From: Gammaproteobacteria bacterium 50_400_T64
GTDB lineage: Bacteria > Pseudomonadota > Gammaproteobacteria > Pseudomonadales > Porticoccaceae
Direction: 5' to 3'
Length of the DNA: 64,000 nucleotides
NCBI GenBank assembly: GCA_002162755.1
Contig: MAAS01000004.1
Location: 1-64,000 of the forward strand
Made by a program: the position numbers and the translations under genes. This document shows positions 28,166-36,092 of this stretch, in pieces; position 1 is the stretch's first letter; the number at the start of each line of letters is the position of its first letter. Below the pieces are notes generated by a model. The model did not search any database. It had not been told where the DNA came from and saw only the letters and a program-made list of their open reading frames with translations.

Positions 28166-29359
28166 TCACTTTATTTTATCGGTAAAGTGCGGTAACACCT
28201 GCTCAGTCAACAACTCATAATGACGCATCATTTGGTGCTGAGGCACTAAACCATTGTAGGTAAAGAGCCAGAAATAATCGCAAGGCAATTCTTTAAACAA
28301 CGCCTCGAACTTACGCTTCACCGTATCGGGGCTACCGTAGATAATCAGGCCGCGCTCAACCATAGTTTCAAAATTATTGGGCACATCGAAAGGTGATTCG
28401 CCGGGGTTGGCGACAGCAGCATTGAAACCAAAGGGCTGGAAGAAGTTACACCAGATGTAATTGCCGCCATCTTTGGCAATTTGATAGGCTTCTTCGTCAG
28501 TATCGGCAACATACACCTCACGGGTCATCCCCATGCGATAAGGCTTGCCGGCCTTTTGAGCAGCATCTTTTGCAGCGCGAATATGGCTTTTGGCGAGCTC
28601 CATATTGGTAATGATGGTAATCGGCGTAACATCATTTTCCTGCGCCCATTCAATAGAACTCGCAGACACACTGAAAGGCTGGAACAAGTCAGGCATACGT
28701 TTGTTGAACGTAGGCGGGGCAATACCGATTTCAGTCAAAATGCCCTTATCATCAACGCCCTGGCCGTATTTGCGGGTTACGTCATGGGTATTCCAAAAGG
28801 TATTTGGCGTAGGGATCTGCCAAAACTTACTACTGTGCGAGAAGGTATCGTTAGACCAGGCTTTCATAATAATATCGAAATGGTCGTAATAGACCTCTTT
28901 TTTCAGCGCATCATAAGCATCAGCGCCCAGCTCATTGGCATCCGCCATACCCTTCATTTGCTGACCGAGAGTCGACACCCATCGAGGCTGGTAGCCGCGA
29001 GCAAAGCCCGCAAAAGTACGCCCACCTAACATCTGATCAACCATGGCGATATCTTCAGCCAGGCGCACCGGGTTATGGGCAGGTAGTACATTACCCAACT
29101 GACCAAACTTCATGTTTTTGGTTTGCATGCCAAAGTACAAATTAAGCAGGATCGGGTTGGTGGAAACTTCTTCACCTTCAATATGAAAGTGATGCTCCGT
29201 GGTACCCATGCCGTAGTAACCGTGCTCGTCCATGTACTGAACTTGCTCGGTCAGCTCTTTGAGCATTTCCTGGTACAAGTCGGTGCGCTTACCGGCCATT
29301 CCTTTTTCAATTTCTTCCCTATTGCCCACTACGGGCATATAAAACGAACCTACTTCCAT
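28166..29359 (-). CDS. Luciferase-like (LLM class) flavin-dependent monooxygenase
   Basis: The product has 397 residues in the bacterial-luciferase TIM-barrel family: EHHFHIEGEEVSTNPILLNLYFGMQTKNMKFGQLGNVLPAHNPVRLAEDIAMVDQMLGGRTFAGFARGYQ is the long conserved N-terminal block. Such enzymes use reduced FMN (or F420) from a separate reductase to oxygenate aldehydes, ketones (Baeyer-Villiger) or other carbon substrates. No reductase gene is adjacent. It has a large upstream region (29360-29700) containing a sigma-54-like promoter and twin inverted 12-mers, so it seems to be separately regulated from the neighbouring crotonase gene. Confidence 0.88.
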   Translation of the reverse strand: MEVGSFYMPVVGNREEIEKGMAGKRTDLYQEMLKELTEQVQYMDEHGYYGMGTTEHHFHIEGEEVSTNPILLNLYFGMQTKNMKFGQLGNVLPAHNPVRLAEDIAMVDQMLGGRTFAGFARGYQPRWVSTLGQQMKGMADANELGADAYDALKKEVYYDHFDIIMKAWSNDTFSHSSKFWQIPTPNTFWNTHDVTRKYGQGVDDKGILTEIGIAPPTFNKRMPDLFQPFSVSASSIEWAQENDVTPITIITNMELAKSHIRAAKDAAQKAGKPYRMGMTREVYVADTDEEAYQIAKDGGNYIWCNFFQPFGFNAAVANPGESPFDVPNNFETMVERGLIIYGSPDTVKRKFEALFKELPCDYFWLFTYNGLVPQHQMMRHYELLTEQVLPHFTDKIK

Positions 29360-29485
29360 AACTATCGCCTCAACATCAGTCTCAATTTTAGTTTCACTTG
29401 AAGGCCGTGGGTATTTTCAATTTCTTCGCAACCAACATTTCCGCAAATCACTAAAAGCCCTGCCAACAAAGCTTATCTAACATAA

Positions 29486-29500
29486 GCATAAGGCATGCCA
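29486..29500 (-). promoter_or_regulatory. Candidate sigma-54 promoter of the flavoenzyme gene
   Basis: Read on the minus strand: TGGCATG, four bases, ATGC. This fits the -24/-12 spacing exactly, with mismatches at one -24 base and one -12 base. It is about 125 bases upstream of the ATG at 29359. The AcoR-like activator encoded at 16920 would be a natural partner. Motif match only. Confidence 0.35.
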
Positions 29501-29583
29501 ACTTATCCAGCAGGAGCTTATCGTTTAAATTTCAAAAGGTTATGACTGAAACATAATCCAAAAGCGAGAACCGCCCTAGAAGG

Positions 29584-29631
29584 ATGTTGTGTAATGACAC
29601 AACATTGGGACACCAAGCCGTGTCATTACAC
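29584..29631. promoter_or_regulatory. Twin inverted 12-mers, candidate activator/operator sites
   Basis: The 12-mer GTGTAATGACAC occurs at 29589-29600 and again as its exact reverse complement at 29620-29631, with centres 31 bp (three helical turns) apart. The first copy lies inside a longer perfect inverted repeat, ATGTTGTGT-AATG-ACACAACAT (29584-29605). The pair lies about 85-145 bp upstream of the sigma-54-like site, the usual distance for enhancer-binding proteins. Confidence 0.55.
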
Positions 29632-29656
29632 CCCACCGCTTTATAAAGCGGCGGGG
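29631..29656. terminator. Palindromic hairpin downstream of the crotonase gene
   Basis: CCGCTTTATAAAGCGG (29636-29651) is a perfect palindrome, extended by four more G-C pairs beyond one mismatch. It lies 45 bases past the crotonase stop codon. There is no T run, so termination is uncertain; an operator role is also possible. Confidence 0.4.
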
Positions 29657-29700
29657 GCAGGATCAAACATCAGCCGTCTTTAAAACGACTTTCCCTGGTG

Positions 29701-30498
29701 CTACTTACCTTTAAAAACAGGCTCGCGTTTTTCCAGAGCGGCATCAATCGCCTCAAGGTGATCTTCGGTATTTTGCAGGGTCGCCTGCATCCCTGCTGCC
29801 ATTTCCAGCGCGCCGGAAAGAGGCATATTTTGCGACTCTCGCAATAGCTTTTTAGCGTAACGAACACCCAGCGGCGGATGAGCAACGATACGCGTAGCTA
29901 CGGCCATAGCGGCATCGAGCAGCGCCTCTGGAGCAACAACGTCGGAGACCATGCCCCATTTATCAGCCTTAGTAGCATCGATCATGTCGCAGGTGTAGCT
30001 CATCTCACAGGCGCGAGACAGGCCAATCACGCGGGGCAAGAACCATGCACCACCGTCACCGGGAATCAAACCAACGCGCATAAAGCTCTCGGCGAAGAGG
30101 GCTTTTTCAGAGGCGATGCGGATATCGCACATCATCGTCAAGTCACAACCGGCACCAATTGCATGGCCATTAACAGCGGCAATAACCGGCACGGTCATTT
30201 GATCCATCGTGCGGGGAATTTGCTGAATCATGTCCAGATACCAGTTACGAATCTGGTGGGTACTGAGTTTTTTCTCCTGAGTCATGGCGCGAATTTCTTT
30301 CAGGTTGCCACCGGAAGAAAAGCTTTTACCAGCACCCGTGAGAATGACACAGCTCACGCCTTCATCCGCTTCCGCTTTGTTGAGGCTTTCAATCAAGCTG
30401 GGCACCAGCACATCGGACAAGGCATTGCGAGTCTCTGGCTGATTCAGGGTAATGGTGACGATACGCCCCGTCTGTTCATACAATACGGCTTCGGTCAT
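29701..30498 (-). CDS. Crotonase-family protein lacking both hydratase glutamates
   Basis: The product has 265 residues of the enoyl-CoA hydratase/isomerase fold, with the oxyanion-hole segments SFSSGGNLKEI and NGHAIGAGCD. The two catalytic glutamates of enoyl-CoA hydratase are replaced: Asp119 (in GAGCDL) and Phe139 (in AESFMRVGL). Asp148 in IPGDGGAW lies near the position used by PaaG-type isomerases. It is therefore probably an isomerase or other crotonase activity, not an ordinary hydratase, although automatic annotation would call it enoyl-CoA hydratase. It lies downstream of the CitE-like gene, 84 bases away. Confidence 0.85.
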   Translation of the reverse strand: MTEAVLYEQTGRIVTITLNQPETRNALSDVLVPSLIESLNKAEADEGVSCVILTGAGKSFSSGGNLKEIRAMTQEKKLSTHQIRNWYLDMIQQIPRTMDQMTVPVIAAVNGHAIGAGCDLTMMCDIRIASEKALFAESFMRVGLIPGDGGAWFLPRVIGLSRACEMSYTCDMIDATKADKWGMVSDVVAPEALLDAAMAVATRIVAHPPLGVRYAKKLLRESQNMPLSGALEMAAGMQATLQNTEDHLEAIDAALEKREPVFKGK

Positions 30499-30582
30499 GT
30501 TTTTTTCCTTTGTTGATGTAACGGTGATAGCAGGCAGCCGGAGGTATCATCCCAGCAACCCGTGTTCTGTGTAGAAAAGTTA

Positions 30583-31473
30583 TTACGACTGGCGCGCTTG
30601 CAAAGCCTCGTGCTTACGCAAGGTTTCCTCGGCGCGGGCAACGACCGGCGCATCAATCATTTTGCCCTTGTATTCCACGGCACCACGCCCTGCCGCGAGC
30701 CCTTGCTCGAAAGCGGCCAACAAACCAGTAGCATGCTCGACAGCCTCCGCAGAAGGCATAAACTCTTCATTCATAATACTAATTTGGCTGGGGTGAATGC
30801 CCAGAGCACCACTAAAGCCCAGCTGCTTGGCCTGACGGATTTTCGCCCTGAAAGCATCGAGATCGGAATAATCGGCGATGGATCCGACAAAACCCAGCGG
30901 CAACACACCGGCTTTGCGAGCAGCAAATACAGCACGCTGGTTGGGGTACATCAAGCCAATTTCACTCGGCTCCATACCCACTTCTGAAGAGAAATCTTCG
31001 GCACCAATAAACACCCCCAACACGCGATCAGAAGCGGCGGCAATGGCATCGATATTTTCCAGGCCATCAAGTCCTTCAATAAAAGCCAGAATGCGAGTGT
31101 GCCCGTGGGGCAATTGTTTCTCGACTTCCAGCTCGTCGATGACCTCGGCAATGAATTGAATATGGTCAGCACTGGTCACTTTGGGTACGGCAATGGTGTG
31201 CACATCTTGACAGACTGCGGCTTCGAGATCTCGCACGGCCAAACGCCAGGGGCGGTTGATACGCACCAGCACATCCAGCCCATGACCAGCAACCGTGGCT
31301 GCCGCCGCAGGCACGACGTTACGAGCATTGTCCTTTTCGGACAAAACCACACTATCTTCAAGATCGAGAATAATCGCGTCGGCACCACGGGTGTGGGCTT
31401 TAGCGACGAATTTTTCGACATTAGCGGGGACAAATAGCGCCGAGCGCCACAGGGGTAATTCTTGTTGGGTCAC
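30583..31473 (-). CDS. CitE/HpcH-family CoA-ester lyase (citramalyl- or malyl-CoA lyase-like)
   Basis: The product has 296 residues with the family pattern: RSALFVPANVEKFVAKA at the N-terminus, DAIILDLEDSV, VRINRPW, and FIGAEDFSSEVG with the metal-binding acidic residues, then LGFSGALGIHPSQI. Such lyases cleave citramalyl-CoA to acetyl-CoA and pyruvate, or malyl/methylmalyl-CoA to glyoxylate plus acyl-CoA, with Mg2+. Its neighbour at 31542 is a mesaconyl-C4-CoA/itaconyl-CoA-hydratase-like enzyme, which makes citramalyl-CoA; this favours a citramalyl-CoA lyase role. The two genes are 68 bases apart on one strand. Confidence 0.85.
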   Translation of the reverse strand: MTQQELPLWRSALFVPANVEKFVAKAHTRGADAIILDLEDSVVLSEKDNARNVVPAAAATVAGHGLDVLVRINRPWRLAVRDLEAAVCQDVHTIAVPKVTSADHIQFIAEVIDELEVEKQLPHGHTRILAFIEGLDGLENIDAIAAASDRVLGVFIGAEDFSSEVGMEPSEIGLMYPNQRAVFAARKAGVLPLGFVGSIADYSDLDAFRAKIRQAKQLGFSGALGIHPSQISIMNEEFMPSAEAVEHATGLLAAFEQGLAAGRGAVEYKGKMIDAPVVARAEETLRKHEALQARQS

Positions 31474-31526
31474 GATTTAGCTCCTCTAAAAACCAGTTTT
31501 TTAATACTGCTCATTACTACCGCAAA

Positions 31527-31556
31527 CTACTTCAAAACAACCTATTTCAAAACAAC
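31527..31556. repeat. 15-bp tandem duplication covering the hydratase stop codon
   Basis: Two adjacent 15-base units (CTACTTCAAAACAAC and CTATTTCAAAACAAC) differ at one base. The stop codon of the hydratase gene is in the second unit (31542-31544) and a spare in-frame stop occurs in the first. It looks like a recent slippage duplication. Confidence 0.75.
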
Positions 31557-32390
31557 CTTGGCCTGCATGGTCATCGCACCTTCGTGATCAACGACCCACA
31601 GGTTCAAACCCTCGTCGCTGCGGCAGCCCTGAATCTGGAAGGCATTACCATCAATGAGTGGGCGCACGGCACGGTAGTCATAATGGGCAATTTCCGCATC
31701 GGGCAATTCACTGCGCACCAGATCGAGTAACAAAGTCGCACTCAGCGGGCCGTGCACCACCAAACCGGCATAGCCCTCTTCGTTCATCGCGTAGTTGCGG
31801 TCGTAATGAATACGGTGACTGTTAAAGGTCAGGGCTGAAAAACGAAACAGCAGTACCGGGTCTGGCACCACTGTGCGGCTAAACTCCGCCTCAAACTTTG
31901 GTGTCATCGGCTTCGGCGCGGGTGCACCGGGGGCTGGATCTTCGCGATAGACGAGGTTTTGCGTATCACTAATCGCCAGGGTATCGCCGCTGAAAACTTC
32001 ATGCTCAACAACGACAAAAACCAAATTGCCGCTACCACCCTGCTTGTGAGTGACGCTCTTTACAGTACTGACTCTGCGCACAGCATCACCAATTTTCAGA
32101 GCCTGGTGAAAGTCGACCTTGCCCGATGCCCACATGCGACGCGGCAGCGGTACGGGCGGTAGAAAACCACCCTTCTTCGGATGACCGTCAGTGCTGATAT
32201 CAGACTGGCGCGCCGTCGGCAAAAAGTGCAGCCAGTGGCCGGGTTTGGCGAGAGCATCGCCCGCCTGAGGCAGCACCTGCCAATCCAGCGTCGCCGCCAT
32301 GGCCTGAGCGGTGGCCAGGGAAATCAAATCTTCGTGGCTTTCCTGCTTACCTTCCCACTGCTGTAAATGCTCTAAATCGATCTCTGTCAT
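31542..32390 (-). CDS. MaoC-type hydratase resembling mesaconyl-C4-CoA (3-methylfumaryl-CoA) / itaconyl-CoA hydratase
   Basis: The product has 282 residues: an N-terminal FAS1-like dehydratase (hot-dog) domain with HWLHFLPTARQSDISTDGHPK and GGFLPPVPLPRRMWASGKV, and a C-terminal hot-dog domain with LTFNSHRIHYDRNYAMNEEGYAGLVVHGPLSATLLLDL (His and Asp likely catalytic). The proline-rich PVPLPRRMWA loop is characteristic of the Meh/Ich group, which hydrates mesaconyl-C4-CoA or itaconyl-CoA to citramalyl-CoA. The product of the next gene downstream is a CitE-type lyase, so the pair fits citramalyl-CoA formation and cleavage. Which unsaturated acyl-CoA is used cannot be decided here. Confidence 0.83.
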   Translation of the reverse strand: MTEIDLEHLQQWEGKQESHEDLISLATAQAMAATLDWQVLPQAGDALAKPGHWLHFLPTARQSDISTDGHPKKGGFLPPVPLPRRMWASGKVDFHQALKIGDAVRRVSTVKSVTHKQGGSGNLVFVVVEHEVFSGDTLAISDTQNLVYREDPAPGAPAPKPMTPKFEAEFSRTVVPDPVLLFRFSALTFNSHRIHYDRNYAMNEEGYAGLVVHGPLSATLLLDLVRSELPDAEIAHYDYRAVRPLIDGNAFQIQGCRSDEGLNLWVVDHEGAMTMQAKVVLK

Positions 32391-32441
32391 TACCCTTCCC
32401 TCTTAACGCAATAGATTATAAAAAAACGCCAACCATTTGAT

Positions 32442-33602
32442 TTAGAAAGATTTAGGCATGCCAAGCTCATGTATTCCCACATGAGAGAGAATCAAGTTAG
32501 TAGAGATTGGCGCCGTTTGATAAAGCCGCGTTTCACGGAACTTTCGCTCGATATCGTATTCCTGGGAATAGCCGAAACCACCGTGGGTTTGCAGGCAGGT
32601 ATCCGCCGCATGCCAAGAGGCTTCAGAGGCGACCATCTTGCCCATATTCGCTTCCGAACCACAGGGCTTGCCCTCGTCAAACAGGCGGGCCGCATTGTAA
32701 ACCATCAGTGCCGCAGCTTCGGTCTCGATATAGTTGCGAGCGATAGGGAATTGAACACCTTGATTCTGACCAATGGGGCGGCCAAAGACTTCCCGCTCAC
32801 AGGCATAGGCACTGGCGCGTTCGACAAAGAAACGAGCATCGCCAATACACTCGGAGGCGATCAAAATACGTTCGGCATTCATACCATCGAGGATGCACTT
32901 GAAGCCCTTGCCCTCGGCACCCAACATATTGGCCGCAGGCACGCGCATATCATCGAAAAACAATTCGGTAGTGGCGTGATTGAGCATGGTTTTAATGGGA
33001 TTGATGGTGAGGCCATTACCCAGCACTTCACGCATATCAACCAAAAACACCGACATACCGTCAGAAGGCTTTTTGCACTCATCTCGCGGCGTAGTACGCA
33101 CCAACAGCACCATTAAATCGGAGTGCTCGGTACGGGAGATAAACACCTTCTGGCCATTAATCACGTAGTCATCACCATCGCGCACAGCCATAGTACGAAT
33201 GCGAGTGGTGTCAGTGCCACTGGTAGGCTCGGTAACACCAAAGGCTTGTAAGCGCAGTGAACCCTCAGCAATACCGGGCAGATACTTCTTTTTCTGCTCA
33301 TCGGTGCCATGGCGCAGCAAGGTGCCCATGGTGTACATCTGTGCGTGACAGGCACCGCCATTACAACCACTGCGCTGGATTTCTTCGAGAATGACGCAAC
33401 CGGCTTCGATCGGTAAGCCAGCACCACCGTATTCTTCAGGAATCAGTACCGAAAGAAAGCCCGCGTCAGTCAACGCCTGCACGAACTCCGTAGGGTAAGT
33501 ATCGGTATCGTCCAGAGCACGCCAGTATTCACCGGGGAAGTTGCTGCAAAGTTTGGCGACCGCTTCGCGGATTTCGGGGTAGTTCGAATTCGTGGTGCTC
33601 AT
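32442..33602 (-). CDS. Acyl-CoA dehydrogenase (paralogue of the 10695 gene product)
   Basis: The product has 386 residues with QAFGVTEPTSGTDTTRIRT, VINGQKVFISRTEHSD and GRPIGQNQGVQFPIA. The C-terminal base position reads APISTNL, and Glu244 in MNAERILIAS is in the LCAD/IVD place. It resembles the 10695-11858 product in length and at both ends. In Pseudomonas itaconate loci an acyl-CoA dehydrogenase also sits beside the itaconyl-CoA hydratase gene, which parallels this order (dehydrogenase, hydratase, lyase). Its substrate is unknown. Confidence 0.88.
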   Translation of the reverse strand: MSTTNSNYPEIREAVAKLCSNFPGEYWRALDDTDTYPTEFVQALTDAGFLSVLIPEEYGGAGLPIEAGCVILEEIQRSGCNGGACHAQMYTMGTLLRHGTDEQKKKYLPGIAEGSLRLQAFGVTEPTSGTDTTRIRTMAVRDGDDYVINGQKVFISRTEHSDLMVLLVRTTPRDECKKPSDGMSVFLVDMREVLGNGLTINPIKTMLNHATTELFFDDMRVPAANMLGAEGKGFKCILDGMNAERILIASECIGDARFFVERASAYACEREVFGRPIGQNQGVQFPIARNYIETEAAALMVYNAARLFDEGKPCGSEANMGKMVASEASWHAADTCLQTHGGFGYSQEYDIERKFRETRLYQTAPISTNLILSHVGIHELGMPKSF

Positions 33603-33848
33603 AATAGGCTGCTCATATTAGGTCGTCGTCTCGTCAAAAATTATTAAAAGAATAGGTTCTTTATAAAAGGTGCCGCTATGGAAACAGCGGGAGGCTGAGG
33701 CAGAAAAGCGCCCGGGGCGCCGACGTGTGAATGCTCGTTATTACCCTGCCGCTTAGAAAACAGACATGTAAGAAGAACAGGATTCTAAAGGGATTTTACC
33801 AGTGAGTAAACGCGCCCTCTTCTCGGCAAAGAATTGGCTTTACAGGCT

Positions 33849-34040
33849 TTAAAGCACATCGTTAACCCAGGCAAAATAGTAACTCAGGCCGCCTAACAGA
33901 CTGACCACAGCCCACAGCACCATTAGCAGCTTCCACGGACTGTAAGGGCGACGCTCTACCTGGTGAGTTGGCAAGGCCAGGTACGCATCAACCCGCGCCT
34001 GGTCTTCGGGAGACAGCTTGTCATTTTTATCCACAATCAT
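33849..34040 (-). CDS. Small DUF3094-type membrane protein
   Basis: This 63-residue protein starts with a soluble part, KLSPEDQARVDAYLALPTHQVERRPYSPWKLL, and ends in one transmembrane helix (about 38-58). The LSPEDQARVDxYL and HQVER pattern is that of DUF3094, a small family found in gammaproteobacteria with unknown role. It lies 58 bases downstream of the large dehydrogenase gene on the same strand. Confidence 0.8.
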   Translation of the reverse strand: MIVDKNDKLSPEDQARVDAYLALPTHQVERRPYSPWKLLMVLWAVVSLLGGLSYYFAWVNDVL

Positions 34041-34098
34041 TTACCTCTACATTCATGAGCGCATTATTAAGCGCATTAAGTGCGTACTGACCCCGTGC

Positions 34099-35913
34099 TT
34101 AATCCAGCTCAAGACCAACAACAAAACGCGACTCATCCATGGCCATTAAAGAATCGGCACCAACACTGATGGTCGCTGCCAGGGTTTGAATGCGCGGTAG
34201 TATACGATCAAAGTAGAAACGTGTGGTCTCTAATTTCGCCGTATAAAGGTCACTTTCATTGCTGCCTTCTGCCAGCTTCGCCTCGGCCACCTCGGCGGCG
34301 CGCAACCACAAGTAAGCGAGCACCACATAACCGGAGTACATCAGGTAATCAAACGAGGCCGCGCCAACTTCTTCCGGGTTCTGCAAAGCCTTCATACCGA
34401 CCTCCTGCGTCAATTCCTGCCACTGGGCAAGAGCCGCCGTCAGTGCCGGTAGTCGCTCGGCTTTAATACTGCTTGCACTTTCAGCCCCACACCAGGCACT
34501 CACTTCTGCAATAAAGCCGCTGAGCAGCTTGCCCTTCGAAGCCAGTACTTTGCGACCCAGCAGGTCGAGGGCTTGAATACCGTTAGTGCCCTCATAAATC
34601 ATCGCAATGCGGGCATCGCGCATGTTCTGCTCCATCCCCCACTCGCTAATATAACCGTGGCCACCAAACACCTGCACGCCGTGACTCGCACATTCAAAAC
34701 CCGTCTCCGTCATAAAACCCTTGGCAATGGGCGTTATCAAAGACAGTAGATCTTCGGCACGCTGCCGTTCATTTTCATCTTCACTGAGTTTGGTAATATC
34801 GAGGAATGACGAGAGATAGTGAGCCAGCAGGCGATTGCCCTCGGTTAGCGACTTAATGGTCAGCAACATACGCCGCACATCGGGATGAACAATAATCGCA
34901 TCGGCCGGGCCATCAGGATTTTTCGGCCCACTTAACGAACGCATTTGCAGGCGCTCGCGGGCGTATTTAGTCGCACCCTGCAAGGCCAGCTCGCCGTGGG
35001 CAATGCCCTGAATCGCCGTACCGACACGAGCGGTGTTCATAAAGGTAAACATGCAGTTGAGACCACGGCCGAGTTCACCCAGTAAAAAGCCGGTAGCGCC
35101 ATCGAAGTTAATCACACAGGTCGCGTTAGCGTTAATACCCATCTTGTGTTCGATGGAGCCACAGCTGACGCTGTTTTCCGCCAGGCTGTCGTCCGCACCC
35201 GGTAAGCGCTTTGGCACTAAAAACAATGAAATACCTTTGGTGCCCGCAGGCGCATCGGGCAGGCGAGCGATAACGATATGGACAATATTCTCGACCATGT
35301 CGTGATCGCCCGAGGAGATGAATATTTTACTGCCGGTAATCGCGTAGCTACCATCGGCATTGGGTTCTGCCTTAGTGCGCAACAGGCCCAGGTCAGTGCC
35401 ACAGTGGGCCTCGGTCAAACACATGGTGCCGGTCCACTGCCCCGCCACCATTTTTGGTACGTACTGGTCGATCAGGTTCTGACTGGCGTGGGCGAGAATC
35501 GTCGCCCGCGCACCCTTGGCCAAAAAGGGATACATGCTCCAGGCCCAGTTGGCACTGCCGGCAAATTCATTGAGGATGCTTTCCATTGAGGGTGGCAAGG
35601 CCTGGCCACCGTATTGCTCGGGGCTGGTTAGCCCAGCCCAGCCACTCTCGGTATAGGCTTTATAAGCTTCTTTAAAACCATTCGGCGTCGTCACGCCCGC
35701 CTTCGACCAGATGCAACCCTCTGCATCACCGGACTGATTGAGGGGAGCCAGCTCTTCCTCACAAAAGGTGGCCATCGCCTCGACAATGGCTTCGACCAAA
35801 TCGGGGGTCGCCTCTTCGCAACCGGACAGGCTTTGCCACAGCGCGGGGTAGTCAAATACCTCATCGCGTACAAATTGAATATCACGTACTGGCGCTTTGT
35901 AATTCGTCATCAC
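34099..35913 (-). CDS. Large acyl-CoA dehydrogenase with C-terminal extension (FadE / DmdC-like)
   Basis: The product has 604 residues. After an N-terminal helical domain come MCLTEAHCGTDLGLLRTKAEP and ITGSKIFISSGDHDM, then the canonical catalytic Glu in IYEGTNGIQALDLLGRKV, and finally an extra helical C-terminal domain of about 130 residues. This is the group containing 3-methylmercaptopropionyl-CoA dehydrogenase (DmdC) and Pseudomonas FadE-like proteins for medium or long chains. It heads the catabolic block, divergent from the hybrid kinase gene at 36093. DMSP-type or fatty acyl substrates are both possible. Confidence 0.9.
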   Translation of the reverse strand: MMTNYKAPVRDIQFVRDEVFDYPALWQSLSGCEEATPDLVEAIVEAMATFCEEELAPLNQSGDAEGCIWSKAGVTTPNGFKEAYKAYTESGWAGLTSPEQYGGQALPPSMESILNEFAGSANWAWSMYPFLAKGARATILAHASQNLIDQYVPKMVAGQWTGTMCLTEAHCGTDLGLLRTKAEPNADGSYAITGSKIFISSGDHDMVENIVHIVIARLPDAPAGTKGISLFLVPKRLPGADDSLAENSVSCGSIEHKMGINANATCVINFDGATGFLLGELGRGLNCMFTFMNTARVGTAIQGIAHGELALQGATKYARERLQMRSLSGPKNPDGPADAIIVHPDVRRMLLTIKSLTEGNRLLAHYLSSFLDITKLSEDENERQRAEDLLSLITPIAKGFMTETGFECASHGVQVFGGHGYISEWGMEQNMRDARIAMIYEGTNGIQALDLLGRKVLASKGKLLSGFIAEVSAWCGAESASSIKAERLPALTAALAQWQELTQEVGMKALQNPEEVGAASFDYLMYSGYVVLAYLWLRAAEVAEAKLAEGSNESDLYTAKLETTRFYFDRILPRIQTLAATISVGADSLMAMDESRFVVGLELD

Positions 35914-36092
35914 TAATAACCCTACTTTTAATCTTTATATTATTCGTCTAAGTTTATGTCTCTGTGCTACCTTATGTCCATGAGCAAGACAGAAACTCAT
36001 CGAACAAGCGGGATGAAAAGCAAGAACAATAACCAGGGGAAGGAACCGCTGGGGGTGGGCAAATAAAAATACAAACGGAACTTTTCTAGCAT

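Noticed and set aside
19045-32390. Classical ethylmalonyl-CoA pathway
   Set aside because: No crotonyl-CoA carboxylase/reductase, ethylmalonyl-CoA mutase or mesaconyl-C1-CoA hydratase is seen.
10695-35913. Complete steroid degradation cluster
   Set aside because: Ring-cleaving genes (KstD, KshA, HsaC types) are absent from the window; only side-chain-like enzymes are present.
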